Part shown: in pieces, positions 39,231-47,291 of the stretch
How positions within the stretch are numbered: position 1 is the first letter of the stretch
Layout of the letters: each line of letters starts with the position of its first letter
Source: Cyanobacteria bacterium REEB67
GTDB lineage: Bacteria; Cyanobacteriota; Vampirovibrionia; Obscuribacterales; Obscuribacteraceae
DNA length: 47,517 bases
Assembly (NCBI GenBank): GCA_018971775.1
Contig: JAGXAB010000051.1
Location: 1 to 47,517, forward strand
Direction of reading: 5' to 3'
Position numbers and translations under genes: made by a program
The notes under the pieces: generated by a model
What the model was told of the DNA's origin: nothing
What the model saw: only the letters and a program-made list of their open reading frames with translations
Databases searched by the model: none

Positions 39231-41348
39231 TTAGCGGCTCCACTGGTAGTTTGTCACGCCGCGCTGAGTTTTGAGGGCATGGCCGCCGGATGGATCCGGT
39301 GCGGCTGTGCCGCTCATTCGCGCTTGCTGTCGAGCTGCGGGCTGAGCGCTTTGTTGATACTGTTGATAGGTTGATGAATCGACATAGGGCACATCATTAC
39401 TGTGGCTGACTGATTTTGCATTCGTCACTGTTTGCTTGCCGATGTCGTTATACTGCGATGAGATGAGCGAGCCTGCCGGCATCGGATTGGCCCGGTAATA
39501 GTCTTCGTTATAGGCACGAAATATGCGCGCCATGACAGTGCCGCCGGTGACATTTTTGGCTACGACTTTCTTTTCGTCGCCGCCGCCCCAGACCGCCGTC
39601 ACCATGTCGGATGTGAAACCGACAAACCAGATATCCTTTGCCTTATCGGCGGTACCCGTCTTGCCTGCCACGGCTCTCTTATTAAGCCTGGCTTGTGTGG
39701 CCGTGCCCTTCCAGACGACATCTTGCAGGATGTCGATGATCCAGCTCACCTGCTCCTGGGGGAAAACTCTGACGGCTGTAGGTGTGAACGAGCCGATCGT
39801 CCTGCCTCTGGCGTCTTCGAGGCGGCGCACCGTCCACGGTGTTATGGCTATGCCGCCGCGGGCCAGAGTGCCGTAAGCGGAGGCCAGCTCCAGCGGCGTA
39901 ACTGCAGAACTCCCGAGGGCCAGTGAAAGTGTCGGAGCCAGATCCGATTTTATGCCGGCTTTGCGCAGGATGTCGATAACGGTTGGAATACCGACCTGTT
40001 CCGCTACACGAATCGTGCACATATTGCGTGATTGGCTGAGAGCATCACGGACTGTAATAATGCCCAGGTATTTGCCATCGAAGTTTTTCGGCTTCCATTC
40101 GGCCCCGTTTGGTTCCTTTAGAATAAAGGGCGCATCCTGTACAGGTGTTTCCGGCGTAAAGCCGCCCAGAAAGGAGGCCAGATAAACAAAGGGTTTGAGC
40201 GATGAACCGGCAGTGTGAACGTTAACGGCGCAGTTCCACTGATTTTCCCAGTAATCATGGGCGCCGCCAACCAGGGCGAGTATGGCGCCGTCTTTCACCG
40301 CCAGTGATACCAGCGCTTCCTCTTCGATACCGACCGGTGCTCGTCTGATTTCGCTGGCGAGAACGGCTTCCGCTGCGTCTTGCGCCTGCGGATCGAGGGT
40401 GGTGAATATTTTCAGACCATTCAATTCGATTGTCTGTTCGTCGAATTGGTGGTGAATAATGTCGAGGACATAGGCGACGAAATAGGGATAACGACTGAAG
40501 GGGCGAGCCTTGCGCGGCGGAGCCAGCCGTTTGAAGACAACTGGTTTTGATTCAGCTAGAAGCACGTCCGCTGTGCTGATAAAGCCTGCTTCGGCCATGC
40601 TGTTTAATACCTGGCGCTGGCGCACCATCGCTTCACGTCTATGTTCTTTACTCCCTAAAAAGGACGGCGCGCGGATGATGCCGGCCAAAAAGGCGGCCTC
40701 CGGCAGGCTGATTTGTGCCACACCGTGACCGAAATAAAGTCTTGACGCTTGCTCTATACCGCGGGCACCATTGCCGAAATAGATCTCGGTCAGATAGAGA
40801 GAGAATATTTCTTCCTTGCTGTATTTCTCTTCCAGTTTGTAGGCCATTACAGCCTCGGAAAGCTTGACTATCGCTGTGCGTTTGACGTCTGTGAAGAAGA
40901 GGTTTTTGGCCAGCTGTTGAGTGATGGTCGAGCCGCCTTCGACCATTTTGAGTGCCTTGAGATTGGCCAGACCGGCTCGTAAAATGCCGAGGAAGCTTAC
41001 CCCCTCGTGTTCGTAAAAACGCTTGTCCTCGGCGGCAAGGACCGCTTGCCTCATCACCAACGGTACCTGTGAAAAAGGTATGACCGTGCGTGGGATGCCC
41101 TGGTCAATTGTTTCGATCAACTTATCGTTTTTGTCATATATGCTTACCGAGTCGATCGGCTTGTAATTTTTTAAGTAAGAGATGTCCGGCAGTTTGGAGA
41201 CTTCGGAAAAAACCAGCAGGCCGACAACAGTCGCTCCCAGAGTGGCCATGACAAGCGCTATCTCGAGTAGCCCCTTGCTCCAGAACCATAAACTGCGAAC
41301 AAAACCTATAAATCCGCGCCGGTCGCTTATTTCCCTTAGATCGGGCAT
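39231..41348 (-). CDS. Bifunctional penicillin-binding protein 1A
   Basis: This 705-residue cell-wall synthase is anchored by one N-terminal membrane segment (EIALVMATLGATVVGLLVF). The glycosyltransferase (GT51) domain has AAEDKRFYEHEGVS, EGGSTITQQLAKN and YLTEIYFGNGARGIEQAS, including the catalytic Glu. The transpeptidase domain has SSLKPF (SxxK), SRN (SxN) and KTGTADK (KTGT). It polymerises lipid II and cross-links peptides in the periplasm. A Gln/Ser-rich tail of about 80 residues follows the transpeptidase. ATG 41348 is preferred over GTG 41384. It ends 8 bp from the convergent ABC exporter gene. Confidence 0.93.
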   Translation of the reverse strand: MPDLREISDRRGFIGFVRSLWFWSKGLLEIALVMATLGATVVGLLVFSEVSKLPDISYLKNYKPIDSVSIYDKNDKLIETIDQGIPRTVIPFSQVPLVMRQAVLAAEDKRFYEHEGVSFLGILRAGLANLKALKMVEGGSTITQQLAKNLFFTDVKRTAIVKLSEAVMAYKLEEKYSKEEIFSLYLTEIYFGNGARGIEQASRLYFGHGVAQISLPEAAFLAGIIRAPSFLGSKEHRREAMVRQRQVLNSMAEAGFISTADVLLAESKPVVFKRLAPPRKARPFSRYPYFVAYVLDIIHHQFDEQTIELNGLKIFTTLDPQAQDAAEAVLASEIRRAPVGIEEEALVSLAVKDGAILALVGGAHDYWENQWNCAVNVHTAGSSLKPFVYLASFLGGFTPETPVQDAPFILKEPNGAEWKPKNFDGKYLGIITVRDALSQSRNMCTIRVAEQVGIPTVIDILRKAGIKSDLAPTLSLALGSSAVTPLELASAYGTLARGGIAITPWTVRRLEDARGRTIGSFTPTAVRVFPQEQVSWIIDILQDVVWKGTATQARLNKRAVAGKTGTADKAKDIWFVGFTSDMVTAVWGGGDEKKVVAKNVTGGTVMARIFRAYNEDYYRANPMPAGSLISSQYNDIGKQTVTNAKSVSHSNDVPYVDSSTYQQYQQSAQPAARQQARMSGTAAPDPSGGHALKTQRGVTNYQWSR

Positions 41349-41495
41349 TGTTCTCAATCGTTGCAAACGCAAATAACAGGCCACAGCCTAGTCTTGGCTG
41401 CCATGGTTACACAGCTTCAGAGACCTGTCAAATCGCAGCTAAATTTGCTGGGCTCAGCTATTGTTTGAATACACATCCAGTCACAGGTAATTGTC

Positions 41496-42071
41496 ATGAG
41501 AAAAGCGGCGCTCCTTACTCTGGCCTCACTCTTTTTGATGCAGGCGGCGCTCTTGCCAGCCAACGCCGAGGACGCGACTAAGGCTGCCGGCGCCAAGGAA
41601 AGCAAGGGAGGCGGTGCCAAATTGAACGAGCCGGCCCCGGACTTCGCCCTCAGTGACGCCGAGGGCAAGACTGTCCATCTGAGCGATTTTCGCGGTAAGA
41701 AGGTCGTCGTCGTTTATTTCTATCCCAAGGACGAGACGCCCGGCTGCACGACCGAGTCGTGCACTTTCAGAGATAAGTACGACCAATTCAAGTCCGCCGG
41801 CGCTGAAGTAATCGGCATCAGTTCCGATTCGGTCGAATCGCATAAGAAATTTGCCGAGCACCGCAAGCTGCCCTTCATATTGTTGTCAGATAACAAGGGT
41901 CAGGTTCGGAAACTATGGGGTGTGCCCAGCGCCATGGGCATCATGCCCGGCCGCGTCACCTATGTGGTCGATAAAGACGGCGTCGTACGCCTTGTTTTCA
42001 ACTCCATGCTCGATGCTGAAAAGCACGTCGCCGAGGCCGTCAAGGCTGTCAATCAGTTGGCCGCAAAATAG
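41496..42071 (+). CDS. Secreted peroxiredoxin (BCP/PrxQ type)
   Basis: This 191-residue protein has a signal peptide (LTLASLFLMQAALLPANA) followed by a Lys/Gly-rich linker and a thioredoxin-fold peroxiredoxin: PAPDFALSDAEGKTVHLSDF, FYPKDETPGCTTESCTFRDK. The peroxidatic Cys84 and the resolving Cys89 are four residues apart, as in PrxQ. It reduces hydrogen and organic peroxides. Export is unusual for this group, which is mostly cytoplasmic or plastidic, so the reductant must be a periplasmic or outer thiol system that is not visible here. It stands divergent from PBP1A and 63 bp before the MscS gene. Confidence 0.92.
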   Translation: MRKAALLTLASLFLMQAALLPANAEDATKAAGAKESKGGGAKLNEPAPDFALSDAEGKTVHLSDFRGKKVVVVYFYPKDETPGCTTESCTFRDKYDQFKSAGAEVIGISSDSVESHKKFAEHRKLPFILLSDNKGQVRKLWGVPSAMGIMPGRVTYVVDKDGVVRLVFNSMLDAEKHVAEAVKAVNQLAAK

Positions 42072-42134
42072 GCTGCTCATGTAACGGAAGGGCAAGATCG
42101 TTAAAATCAGGGGGTCTTTCCCTCCGAGCTTGCC

Positions 42135-43904
42135 ATGAGATTGAAACTAACGCGTGCCTTATCTTCGGGTCTGGTCATTGCGCATCTGGTCATAATTCTT
42201 TTTATTTTTCTGACTTTTTTGACTCCCTGCCAAAAGGCCCTCGCCCAGGACTTGGTCGGGAGTAAGGAAAGCGTCGCAACTAATTTTGGCGCTAGAAGTC
42301 AGAATTCTGTTGATAATTCTGACCAGGCCGCCGACGATCAGAGCGCGGCGGTTGTTTTTAAAGACAAGCGTCTTTATGTGTTCACGGGCTCACGTGACGG
42401 ATTTAGCGCTAAGGATCGCGCCCAACGCACTACCACTGCCATCAATCAACTGGCTAAGTTCGATAACTTCGACCCGAACCTGGTCAAGCTGCGCGAAACG
42501 TCGGACGGTACCGAGATCGTCTACGGCAATACTTTTATTGCCACCATGACCCTGGAAGACGCAAAACGTGCCAATAGTTCGACCCAGCTTTTAGCGAGTG
42601 AGTTTGCTGCCAAACTGCGTATTGCCTTGAGTCGTGAGCAGCAGCCGATGACCCTTTCCACTGTTGCTTGCGGCATTGGTATCAGTATTGGTGCCACGAT
42701 TTTGCTTTTGCTATGCGCCGGCTTTCTTGGGCGCGCGGGCAATTACATAAACGCACGTATTGACCAGTGGAACGGCACCTTTATAAGTAGCGTGCGTATT
42801 CAGCAGGCGGAATTGTTGAGTGCCGATTCGCTCTGTCGTATTTTGCGCATCGTCAATCGTGTCGGTCAATTAGTTACTCTTCTCGCCTTTCTCTATCTTT
42901 ACTTGATCGTAGTTCTAAATAGTTTCCCGGGCACGCAATGGCTTGCTCTGGCTCTGCGTGATACTGCTCTCGTGCCGCTGACCACGGCCGTGGAAGCCGT
43001 GATTGGTTACTTGCCTAAGGGAATAGCGATCCTGGTCATAGTAGTGGTTACTTACGGTGTGATCGCGTTTGCTGACTTTTTCTTCAACGCCGTCGGTGCT
43101 GAGCAGATTCGCTTTACCGGTTTTGACCCAGAATGGGCGGAGCCTACATACCAGCTTGTCCGCGTCATGATCATAGCTTTTGCCCTGGTGGCGTCTTTGC
43201 CTTACGCTCCCTTCGGTGAATCAGAGTCGTTTAAACAGGTCGGTTTCCTGTTCGGCATTCTAGTATCACTTGGTTCAACATCAGTGATCGGCAATGTCAT
43301 GGCCGGCACCGTGCTCACGTACACCAATGCTTTCAAAATAGGCGACCGTATTAAAATCGGCGATTGCATTGGAGATGTCGAGGAAAAGTCGCTCTTTGTC
43401 ACAAGATTGAAGACTGCGAAAAACGAAATTGTCTCGATTCCGAATGGTGCAATCCTCAATACTAATGTCACCAATTTTAGTGTCATGGGTCGGTCGGGTC
43501 TTTTGATCATGCACACTCAAATTACGATCGGGTACGGCGAGCCCTGGCGTAAGGTCCATGAGCTGTTAATTGCGGCTGCCCTGGCCACGGAAAATATCGT
43601 TTCCGAGCCCGAACCTTTTGTGCTGCAGAGCGCCCTGTCTGATTTTTATGTTTGCTATGAGATTAACGCCTATTGCAACGATGCGCAGAAAATGAATCGC
43701 GTTTATTCCCAATTGCACGCCAACATTCAAGACAAATTCAACGAAGCCGGAGTCGAGATAATGTCGGCTCATTATAAATACTTGCGTGACGGCAATCACA
43801 GCACCATACCCGCTGACCACCTGCCGAAGGACTACAAGGCTCCTCCTTTTGTTCTAAAGACTCAAAACGCAGCGTCGACATCTTCCGGCAGCAGCGTCGG
43901 CTAG
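42135..43904 (+). CDS. MscS-family mechanosensitive channel with periplasmic N-terminal domain
   Basis: This 589-residue membrane protein has a signal-like first segment (VIAHLVIILFIFLTFL). A soluble domain at about 35-165 (VVFKDKRLYVFTGSRDGF, SAKDRAQRTTTAINQLAKF) is of a type common in cyanobacterial MscS proteins. Four or so membrane helices follow. The pore and upper beta domain are clear (GILVSLGSTSVIGNVMAG, TYTNAFKIGDRIKIGDCIG, VSIPNGAILNTNVTNFS). It releases solutes under osmotic downshock. A 26-bp palindromic element lies inside the frame at 42298-42323. The SRAP gene starts 9 bp after its stop, suggesting one transcript. Confidence 0.9.
   Translation: MRLKLTRALSSGLVIAHLVIILFIFLTFLTPCQKALAQDLVGSKESVATNFGARSQNSVDNSDQAADDQSAAVVFKDKRLYVFTGSRDGFSAKDRAQRTTTAINQLAKFDNFDPNLVKLRETSDGTEIVYGNTFIATMTLEDAKRANSSTQLLASEFAAKLRIALSREQQPMTLSTVACGIGISIGATILLLLCAGFLGRAGNYINARIDQWNGTFISSVRIQQAELLSADSLCRILRIVNRVGQLVTLLAFLYLYLIVVLNSFPGTQWLALALRDTALVPLTTAVEAVIGYLPKGIAILVIVVVTYGVIAFADFFFNAVGAEQIRFTGFDPEWAEPTYQLVRVMIIAFALVASLPYAPFGESESFKQVGFLFGILVSLGSTSVIGNVMAGTVLTYTNAFKIGDRIKIGDCIGDVEEKSLFVTRLKTAKNEIVSIPNGAILNTNVTNFSVMGRSGLLIMHTQITIGYGEPWRKVHELLIAAALATENIVSEPEPFVLQSALSDFYVCYEINAYCNDAQKMNRVYSQLHANIQDKFNEAGVEIMSAHYKYLRDGNHSTIPADHLPKDYKAPPFVLKTQNAASTSSGSSVG
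42298..42323. repeat. 26-bp palindromic element inside the mscS frame
   Basis: The element starts GTCAGAATT and ends AATTCTGAC, a perfect 9-bp stem with an 8-base loop. It has the same length and terminal hexamers as the elements at 46330 and 47292-47517. In frame it codes for residues around SQNSVDNSDQ in the linker after the MscS signal segment. Confidence 0.6.
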
Positions 43905-43912
43905 GGGAAATT

Positions 43913-44755
43913 ATGTGCGGACGCTACACCCTTTCTTATACGATGGAAGAGATTCTTGAGTATTTCAAGATTCGTCAGCTGCTTATTCCGCTCGAGCCGC
44001 GCTATAACATTGCGCCATCACAGCTGGTGCCGATTGTATTTACGGCCCAGGAAGGCGATGAGTTCGCTCGTCCTGGTAAGCGCACCATTCATGTAGCCAG
44101 GTGGGGCTTTGTGCCCGATTGGGTGAAAGACATCAAAAAGTACCCGCCCATGATTAACGCTAGGGCGGAAACCATTGCCGAGAAAAATTCCTATCGCCAT
44201 GCTTTTCGCCGTAGGCGCTGTGTCATTCCCGCCGACGGTTTCTATGAATGGCTCGGTTCGGGAAAAGAAAGGCTACCTTTTCGTATCGGTCTCAAGGGCG
44301 GGGGACTTTTTGGTTTCGCCGGCCTGTACGAGGACTGGACATCGCCCGATGGCAGTATGATGCGCACCAGTGCAATCATTACCGTTGGTGCTAATCGTTT
44401 GATGGAACCGTTTCACGATCGCATGCCGGCTATTCTTTCCCCTGATGCCGTTGATATATGGCTGAATAACCAGGAAACTGACCTGGTCAAACTCCAGAAT
44501 GTTTTGCGCAGCTATCCGGATAAATTGATGGAGTGCTACCGTGTCTCCAAAAGGGTGAACGGCACGAGTTTCAATGATCCGGCTCTCTCTCTCCCCATTG
44601 CTGCCGGAGAGCCTGAGTGGGAGCCGCCGCCGAAGGAAAAGCCGAAAGCGCCAAAGGCGGAAAATATTCTTCGCCCCGTCAATAAGTCTCGGTCAGCGAC
44701 TGATGCCAGGCAGCTGAATCTTTTTCAAATCAATGCTATGGATGACGAAGATTAA
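43913..44755 (+). CDS. SRAP family protein (HMCES/YedK type) with a clamp-binding-like C-terminus
   Basis: This 280-residue cytoplasmic protein starts MCGRYTL, which places Cys2 at the new N-terminus after Met removal; this Cys crosslinks abasic sites in single-stranded DNA. Other family motifs are YNIAPSQLVPIV, RWGFVPDWVKD, INARAETIAEK, RRRCVIPADGFYEW (catalytic Glu) and FHDRMPAIL (conserved His). It protects abasic sites at replication forks. Beyond the SRAP core a Lys/Pro-rich tail of about 50 residues carries QLNLF (267-271) near the end, close to the bacterial beta-clamp motif QL(S/D)LF. AGGGGA precedes the ATG. A degenerate copy of its 3' end lies at 46370-46625. Confidence 0.92.
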   Translation: MCGRYTLSYTMEEILEYFKIRQLLIPLEPRYNIAPSQLVPIVFTAQEGDEFARPGKRTIHVARWGFVPDWVKDIKKYPPMINARAETIAEKNSYRHAFRRRRCVIPADGFYEWLGSGKERLPFRIGLKGGGLFGFAGLYEDWTSPDGSMMRTSAIITVGANRLMEPFHDRMPAILSPDAVDIWLNNQETDLVKLQNVLRSYPDKLMECYRVSKRVNGTSFNDPALSLPIAAGEPEWEPPPKEKPKAPKAENILRPVNKSRSATDARQLNLFQINAMDDED

Positions 44756-44860
44756 CGTTCCCAGTTCGTTTTTGCGGATGCTCAATGCAAGCGCTCAAGT
44801 GGATTCGTAATTCGATGTCTCTTGCCATTGGTTGAAAGGAAAATCCGCAAAAAAATATTG

Positions 44861-45217
44861 CTAATATTTGGGAATATAGAACCAGAAAACACTGCCCCTG
44901 GGCTGGTTTGGATTGACAAGTTGAAGTTCCATTTCAGCTTTCTTGGCCGCCTGCCGTTCGCCAAGAAGCCTGACTTTATTGTCTTTTGGATCCAGCCCGT
45001 AGCAAAGCATGCCGGAGATGATGGCACTAATTAGCTGGTTGAAGACGGCATTGAGTTGTGCGGTAACCTCTCTGGAATGCATTTCCTTGAGGAGCTCTTC
45101 TTCCGTCTGCTGCAATAGAACCGCAAACGCACCGAAAAAAATAATCTGAAAAACAAGTGGAATGGCCACTAGCACCAGTATTTTTTTGGCTAAATTGTTC
45201 TGTAACGTTTTCAGCAT
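44861..45217 (-). pseudogene. Sensor histidine kinase reduced by internal deletion
   Basis: A 118-residue frame joins two ends of a sensor kinase. Residues 1 to about 80 are a membrane sensor start (ILVLVAIPLVFQIIFFGAF, then LLQQTEEELLKEMHSREVTA). The last 20 residues (VNPNQPRGSVFWFYIPKY) match the terminal strand of a HATPase domain, which usually reads GxGSxFWFxLP. The dimerisation and ATP-binding parts in between are missing, so no kinase activity can remain. It may be a dead gene or still make a small membrane protein. The reading is by eye. No response regulator is next to it. Confidence 0.6.
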
Positions 45218-45355
45218 AGACCCATCGTATCAATCTGAAGGATGCACATTATCATACCTTCGCTTTGGTATCATTTATGCCACTATTGGGCTCGCGAAAT
45301 ACAGGCACAGGCACGCCTGCTAGAATTCTAAGCAGCAAACCGTTGTTTATAGAAA

Positions 45356-46129
45356 ATGGTCATTAGATTGTCGAACCGTCAAGCTCATTTTACTGCTTTG
45401 TTTGCTGCCATGTACCTTTCAACGGTACCAGCACAATCGGCTAATACCGATGTTGAAGGCTGGGAATTGACTCAAAGGGTACGATTAACCGGTAACATCG
45501 ATGTTTCCATTTGTAAGACCGGTGTGCGGCTTTTTGTTCCTGAAAACGGACTGGTAATTATTGCCGCTGCCCCGTGGAAGGAAGCTTATTTCTACTGCAA
45601 GAAAACCGGCAACATCTATAAAACTCCGTTTGCTAGAGTAACGAATCCCTATCTCAAAGCTATGGCCCTGTGGACGGGAAGCGAATTCTCCGCAGTCAAG
45701 GTTGTACTGAAGGGCCCGGTAAAAAGCCTCGGCAGACCGTGTCTGCGATACGTCGAAGCGCCAGGATCGGAACAGCAGTTGGCAAGTCAGTACAAAAAAG
45801 GTGAGATTGACGGGCGTGCACCGAAAAGACTGGAATATATTGTCACCAACTATTTCGATACAGATCCACATGTGGGTTGGTTCATTGCTCGCTTTTGCAC
45901 GTTGCCTTCAACTGACCGCGTGCCGCTTCAGTTTAAATACACAAGTGTTGACGAGCATTCAGCCACAGAACTAGCCACTTATTCCTGTAAAAGGGTAAAA
46001 CTCAAATCCACTGATTTTGAGCCACCGCATGGACTAAATCTCGTCAATGACTCCTGTCAGGTACTAGTGCCGGACAATTCCGAAGGGTCTATTGATATGA
46101 TGATGGGACAAACCAAGATCCACCATTAG
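45356..46129 (+). CDS. Secreted protein of unknown function
   Basis: This 257-residue protein has a probable signal peptide (FTALFAAMYLSTVPAQSA). The mature part is rich in beta-type sequence with several Cys (SICKTGVRLF, EAYFYCKKTGNIY, GRPCLRYVEAPG, RFCTLPSTDRV, ATYSCKRVKLK), which could form disulphides. No family recognised. The start is ATG 45356, without a strong ribosome-binding site. It sits in the accessory zone between two gene remnants and runs divergent to the collapsed kinase. Confidence 0.7.
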   Translation: MVIRLSNRQAHFTALFAAMYLSTVPAQSANTDVEGWELTQRVRLTGNIDVSICKTGVRLFVPENGLVIIAAAPWKEAYFYCKKTGNIYKTPFARVTNPYLKAMALWTGSEFSAVKVVLKGPVKSLGRPCLRYVEAPGSEQQLASQYKKGEIDGRAPKRLEYIVTNYFDTDPHVGWFIARFCTLPSTDRVPLQFKYTSVDEHSATELATYSCKRVKLKSTDFEPPHGLNLVNDSCQVLVPDNSEGSIDMMMGQTKIHH

Positions 46130-46329
46130 CCCATAACAAAGCGGTGACATTGTGCTACATCACCCAAACATTTTCACTTCACTGCGTCATTGTTCTGACG
46201 ACTGACGAATTCTCCTTTGGCAATGTTTTCTGGATAGCTGCATACAACTTGCCTGAGAAAGTTAAAAAGGTCGCATTGCTTTTTTCATCAATTTGCTCAG
46301 GTTCACCCCAAAATTCCTGGCTGTCCATA

Positions 46330-46355
46330 GTCAGAATTCTCAAAAGAAATCTGAC
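46330..46355. repeat. 26-bp palindromic element, single copy
   Basis: It starts GTCAGAATTCT and ends GAAATCTGAC, with arms that pair over 10 of 11 positions. Length and ends match the array at 47292-47517. It lies just upstream of the SRAP gene remnant, close to where similarity to SRAP begins. Confidence 0.65.
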
Positions 46356-46369
46356 CATCGCGGTAAGCC

Positions 46370-46625
46370 ACTATTCACGCCCGTGTCCGGATCATCCCTC
46401 AGAATTTTATCGCGTGTTCAAACGCGTAAACTGCACGAATTTCAACGATCTGGAGCTAGGCCTACCGGCGGCGCCCCAGGGAGCCATGGCGGCAGGCGCC
46501 ACCTGAAAGAGCCAAGATTCCAGGGTGAAGAAGCCCTCTATAACTGTCGGCTGCCTTGTTCGGCGTATGATGCTAGGTCGCCGAATCCTTTCCAAATGAA
46601 TGAGATGAAGATTAAGACTAACGTT
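46370..46625 (+). pseudogene. Degenerate copy of the SRAP gene 3' end
   Basis: DNA and translated pieces match the end of the SRAP gene at 43913-44755. FKRVNCTNFNDLELGLP corresponds to SKRVNGTSFNDPALSLP, and the end (PNPFQMNEMK, then ACGTTTCCA after the stop region) corresponds to LNLFQINAMD and ACGTTCCCA. Frames are shifted in between and the Lys/Pro-rich tail is scrambled. The 5' three quarters of the gene are absent. Upstream of about 46370 (46130-46330) I see no gene. Open frames across this area are chance readings. Confidence 0.65.
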
Positions 46626-47202
46626 TCCAATCTAGTTTGAGAAGGCGGTCGGTGATCCAGTGTGGCAGTGCGGCCGCAAATTTGTTTGTTGTATCCGGAC
46701 CAAGAGATTCAAACTTTTTGATTTCGTCATCACTGAGTGCTTCGAAGCGTTTTTTCGTAAGCGCCCAGAGAGCAAGTAAGTCTCGCCCTTCTTTTGTTTC
46801 ATCCATATAGCGCTTTCGGCTGCAGGTGCTGAGAAAAGTTGTAGAGGTATTGTTGGCCCTGTCTGTAAAAAAAGAGCTACCGCCGTCGATGCTGTAAAAC
46901 CGTCCCAGGCCGGTCTCGTCCCCGGTCAGACCGAATGAATGCGCTAGCTTCTTGCCATGATTGGCTAGCGAGCGCGCGAATGCCTTTGCTTTGGCTACTG
47001 CTACTTCTCCTCCTCTCGGGATATCAGAACCGACGCGCATATACATACCCCAGGCCACGCGGATGAGATCGTTCGCTTGCTTCATCCTAGATAGCGTTTT
47101 GTCCACGGTATTGCGTGGGCCCAAATGCAGGACGTCGCGTGTGCGAATGATTTCTCCAACGGGAATTTTTGAAATGAAGTCTCGAATGGCTATTGCGTAC
47201 AT
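46618..47202 (-). CDS. DUF6088 / AbiEi-like antitoxin-type protein, no toxin partner
   Basis: This 194-residue protein has an excellent ribosome-binding site (AAAGGAGG before the ATG). The N-terminal half is a winged-helix type domain with the pattern of DUF6088/AbiEi proteins: IRDFISKIPVGEIIRTRDVL, LGPRNTVDKTLSRMKQANDL, IRVAWGMYMRVG. The middle (FARSLANHGKKLAHSFGLTG) also fits. AbiEi proteins are DNA-binding antitoxins of type IV toxin-antitoxin systems and normally precede an AbiEii nucleotidyltransferase. Downstream on this strand there is only the SRAP remnant, so the toxin is missing. It may be an orphan repressor. The palindrome array begins 90 bp upstream of its start. Confidence 0.75.
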   Translation of the reverse strand: MYAIAIRDFISKIPVGEIIRTRDVLHLGPRNTVDKTLSRMKQANDLIRVAWGMYMRVGSDIPRGGEVAVAKAKAFARSLANHGKKLAHSFGLTGDETGLGRFYSIDGGSSFFTDRANNTSTTFLSTCSRKRYMDETKEGRDLLALWALTKKRFEALSDDEIKKFESLGPDTTNKFAAALPHWITDRLLKLDWKR

Positions 47203-47291
47203 GGTGCCTCCTTTACTGATGGAAAAGGCTTCTATATGTAAAACGCTCGCTTTTGAAAAAGGTTCAAAATTTTGTTTGTCAGCTTTTTTTC

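Noticed and set aside
45240..45280. Regulatory hairpin between the kinase remnant and the secreted protein
   Set aside because: The ATCATACC/GGTATCAT arms pair with one mismatch around a seven-base loop, but the stem is short and AT-rich and nothing else supports a function.
46144..46640. Two overlapping plus-strand open frames as genes
   Set aside because: Only short stretches in alternating frames match the SRAP gene end; the rest is chance reading through a degraded copy.
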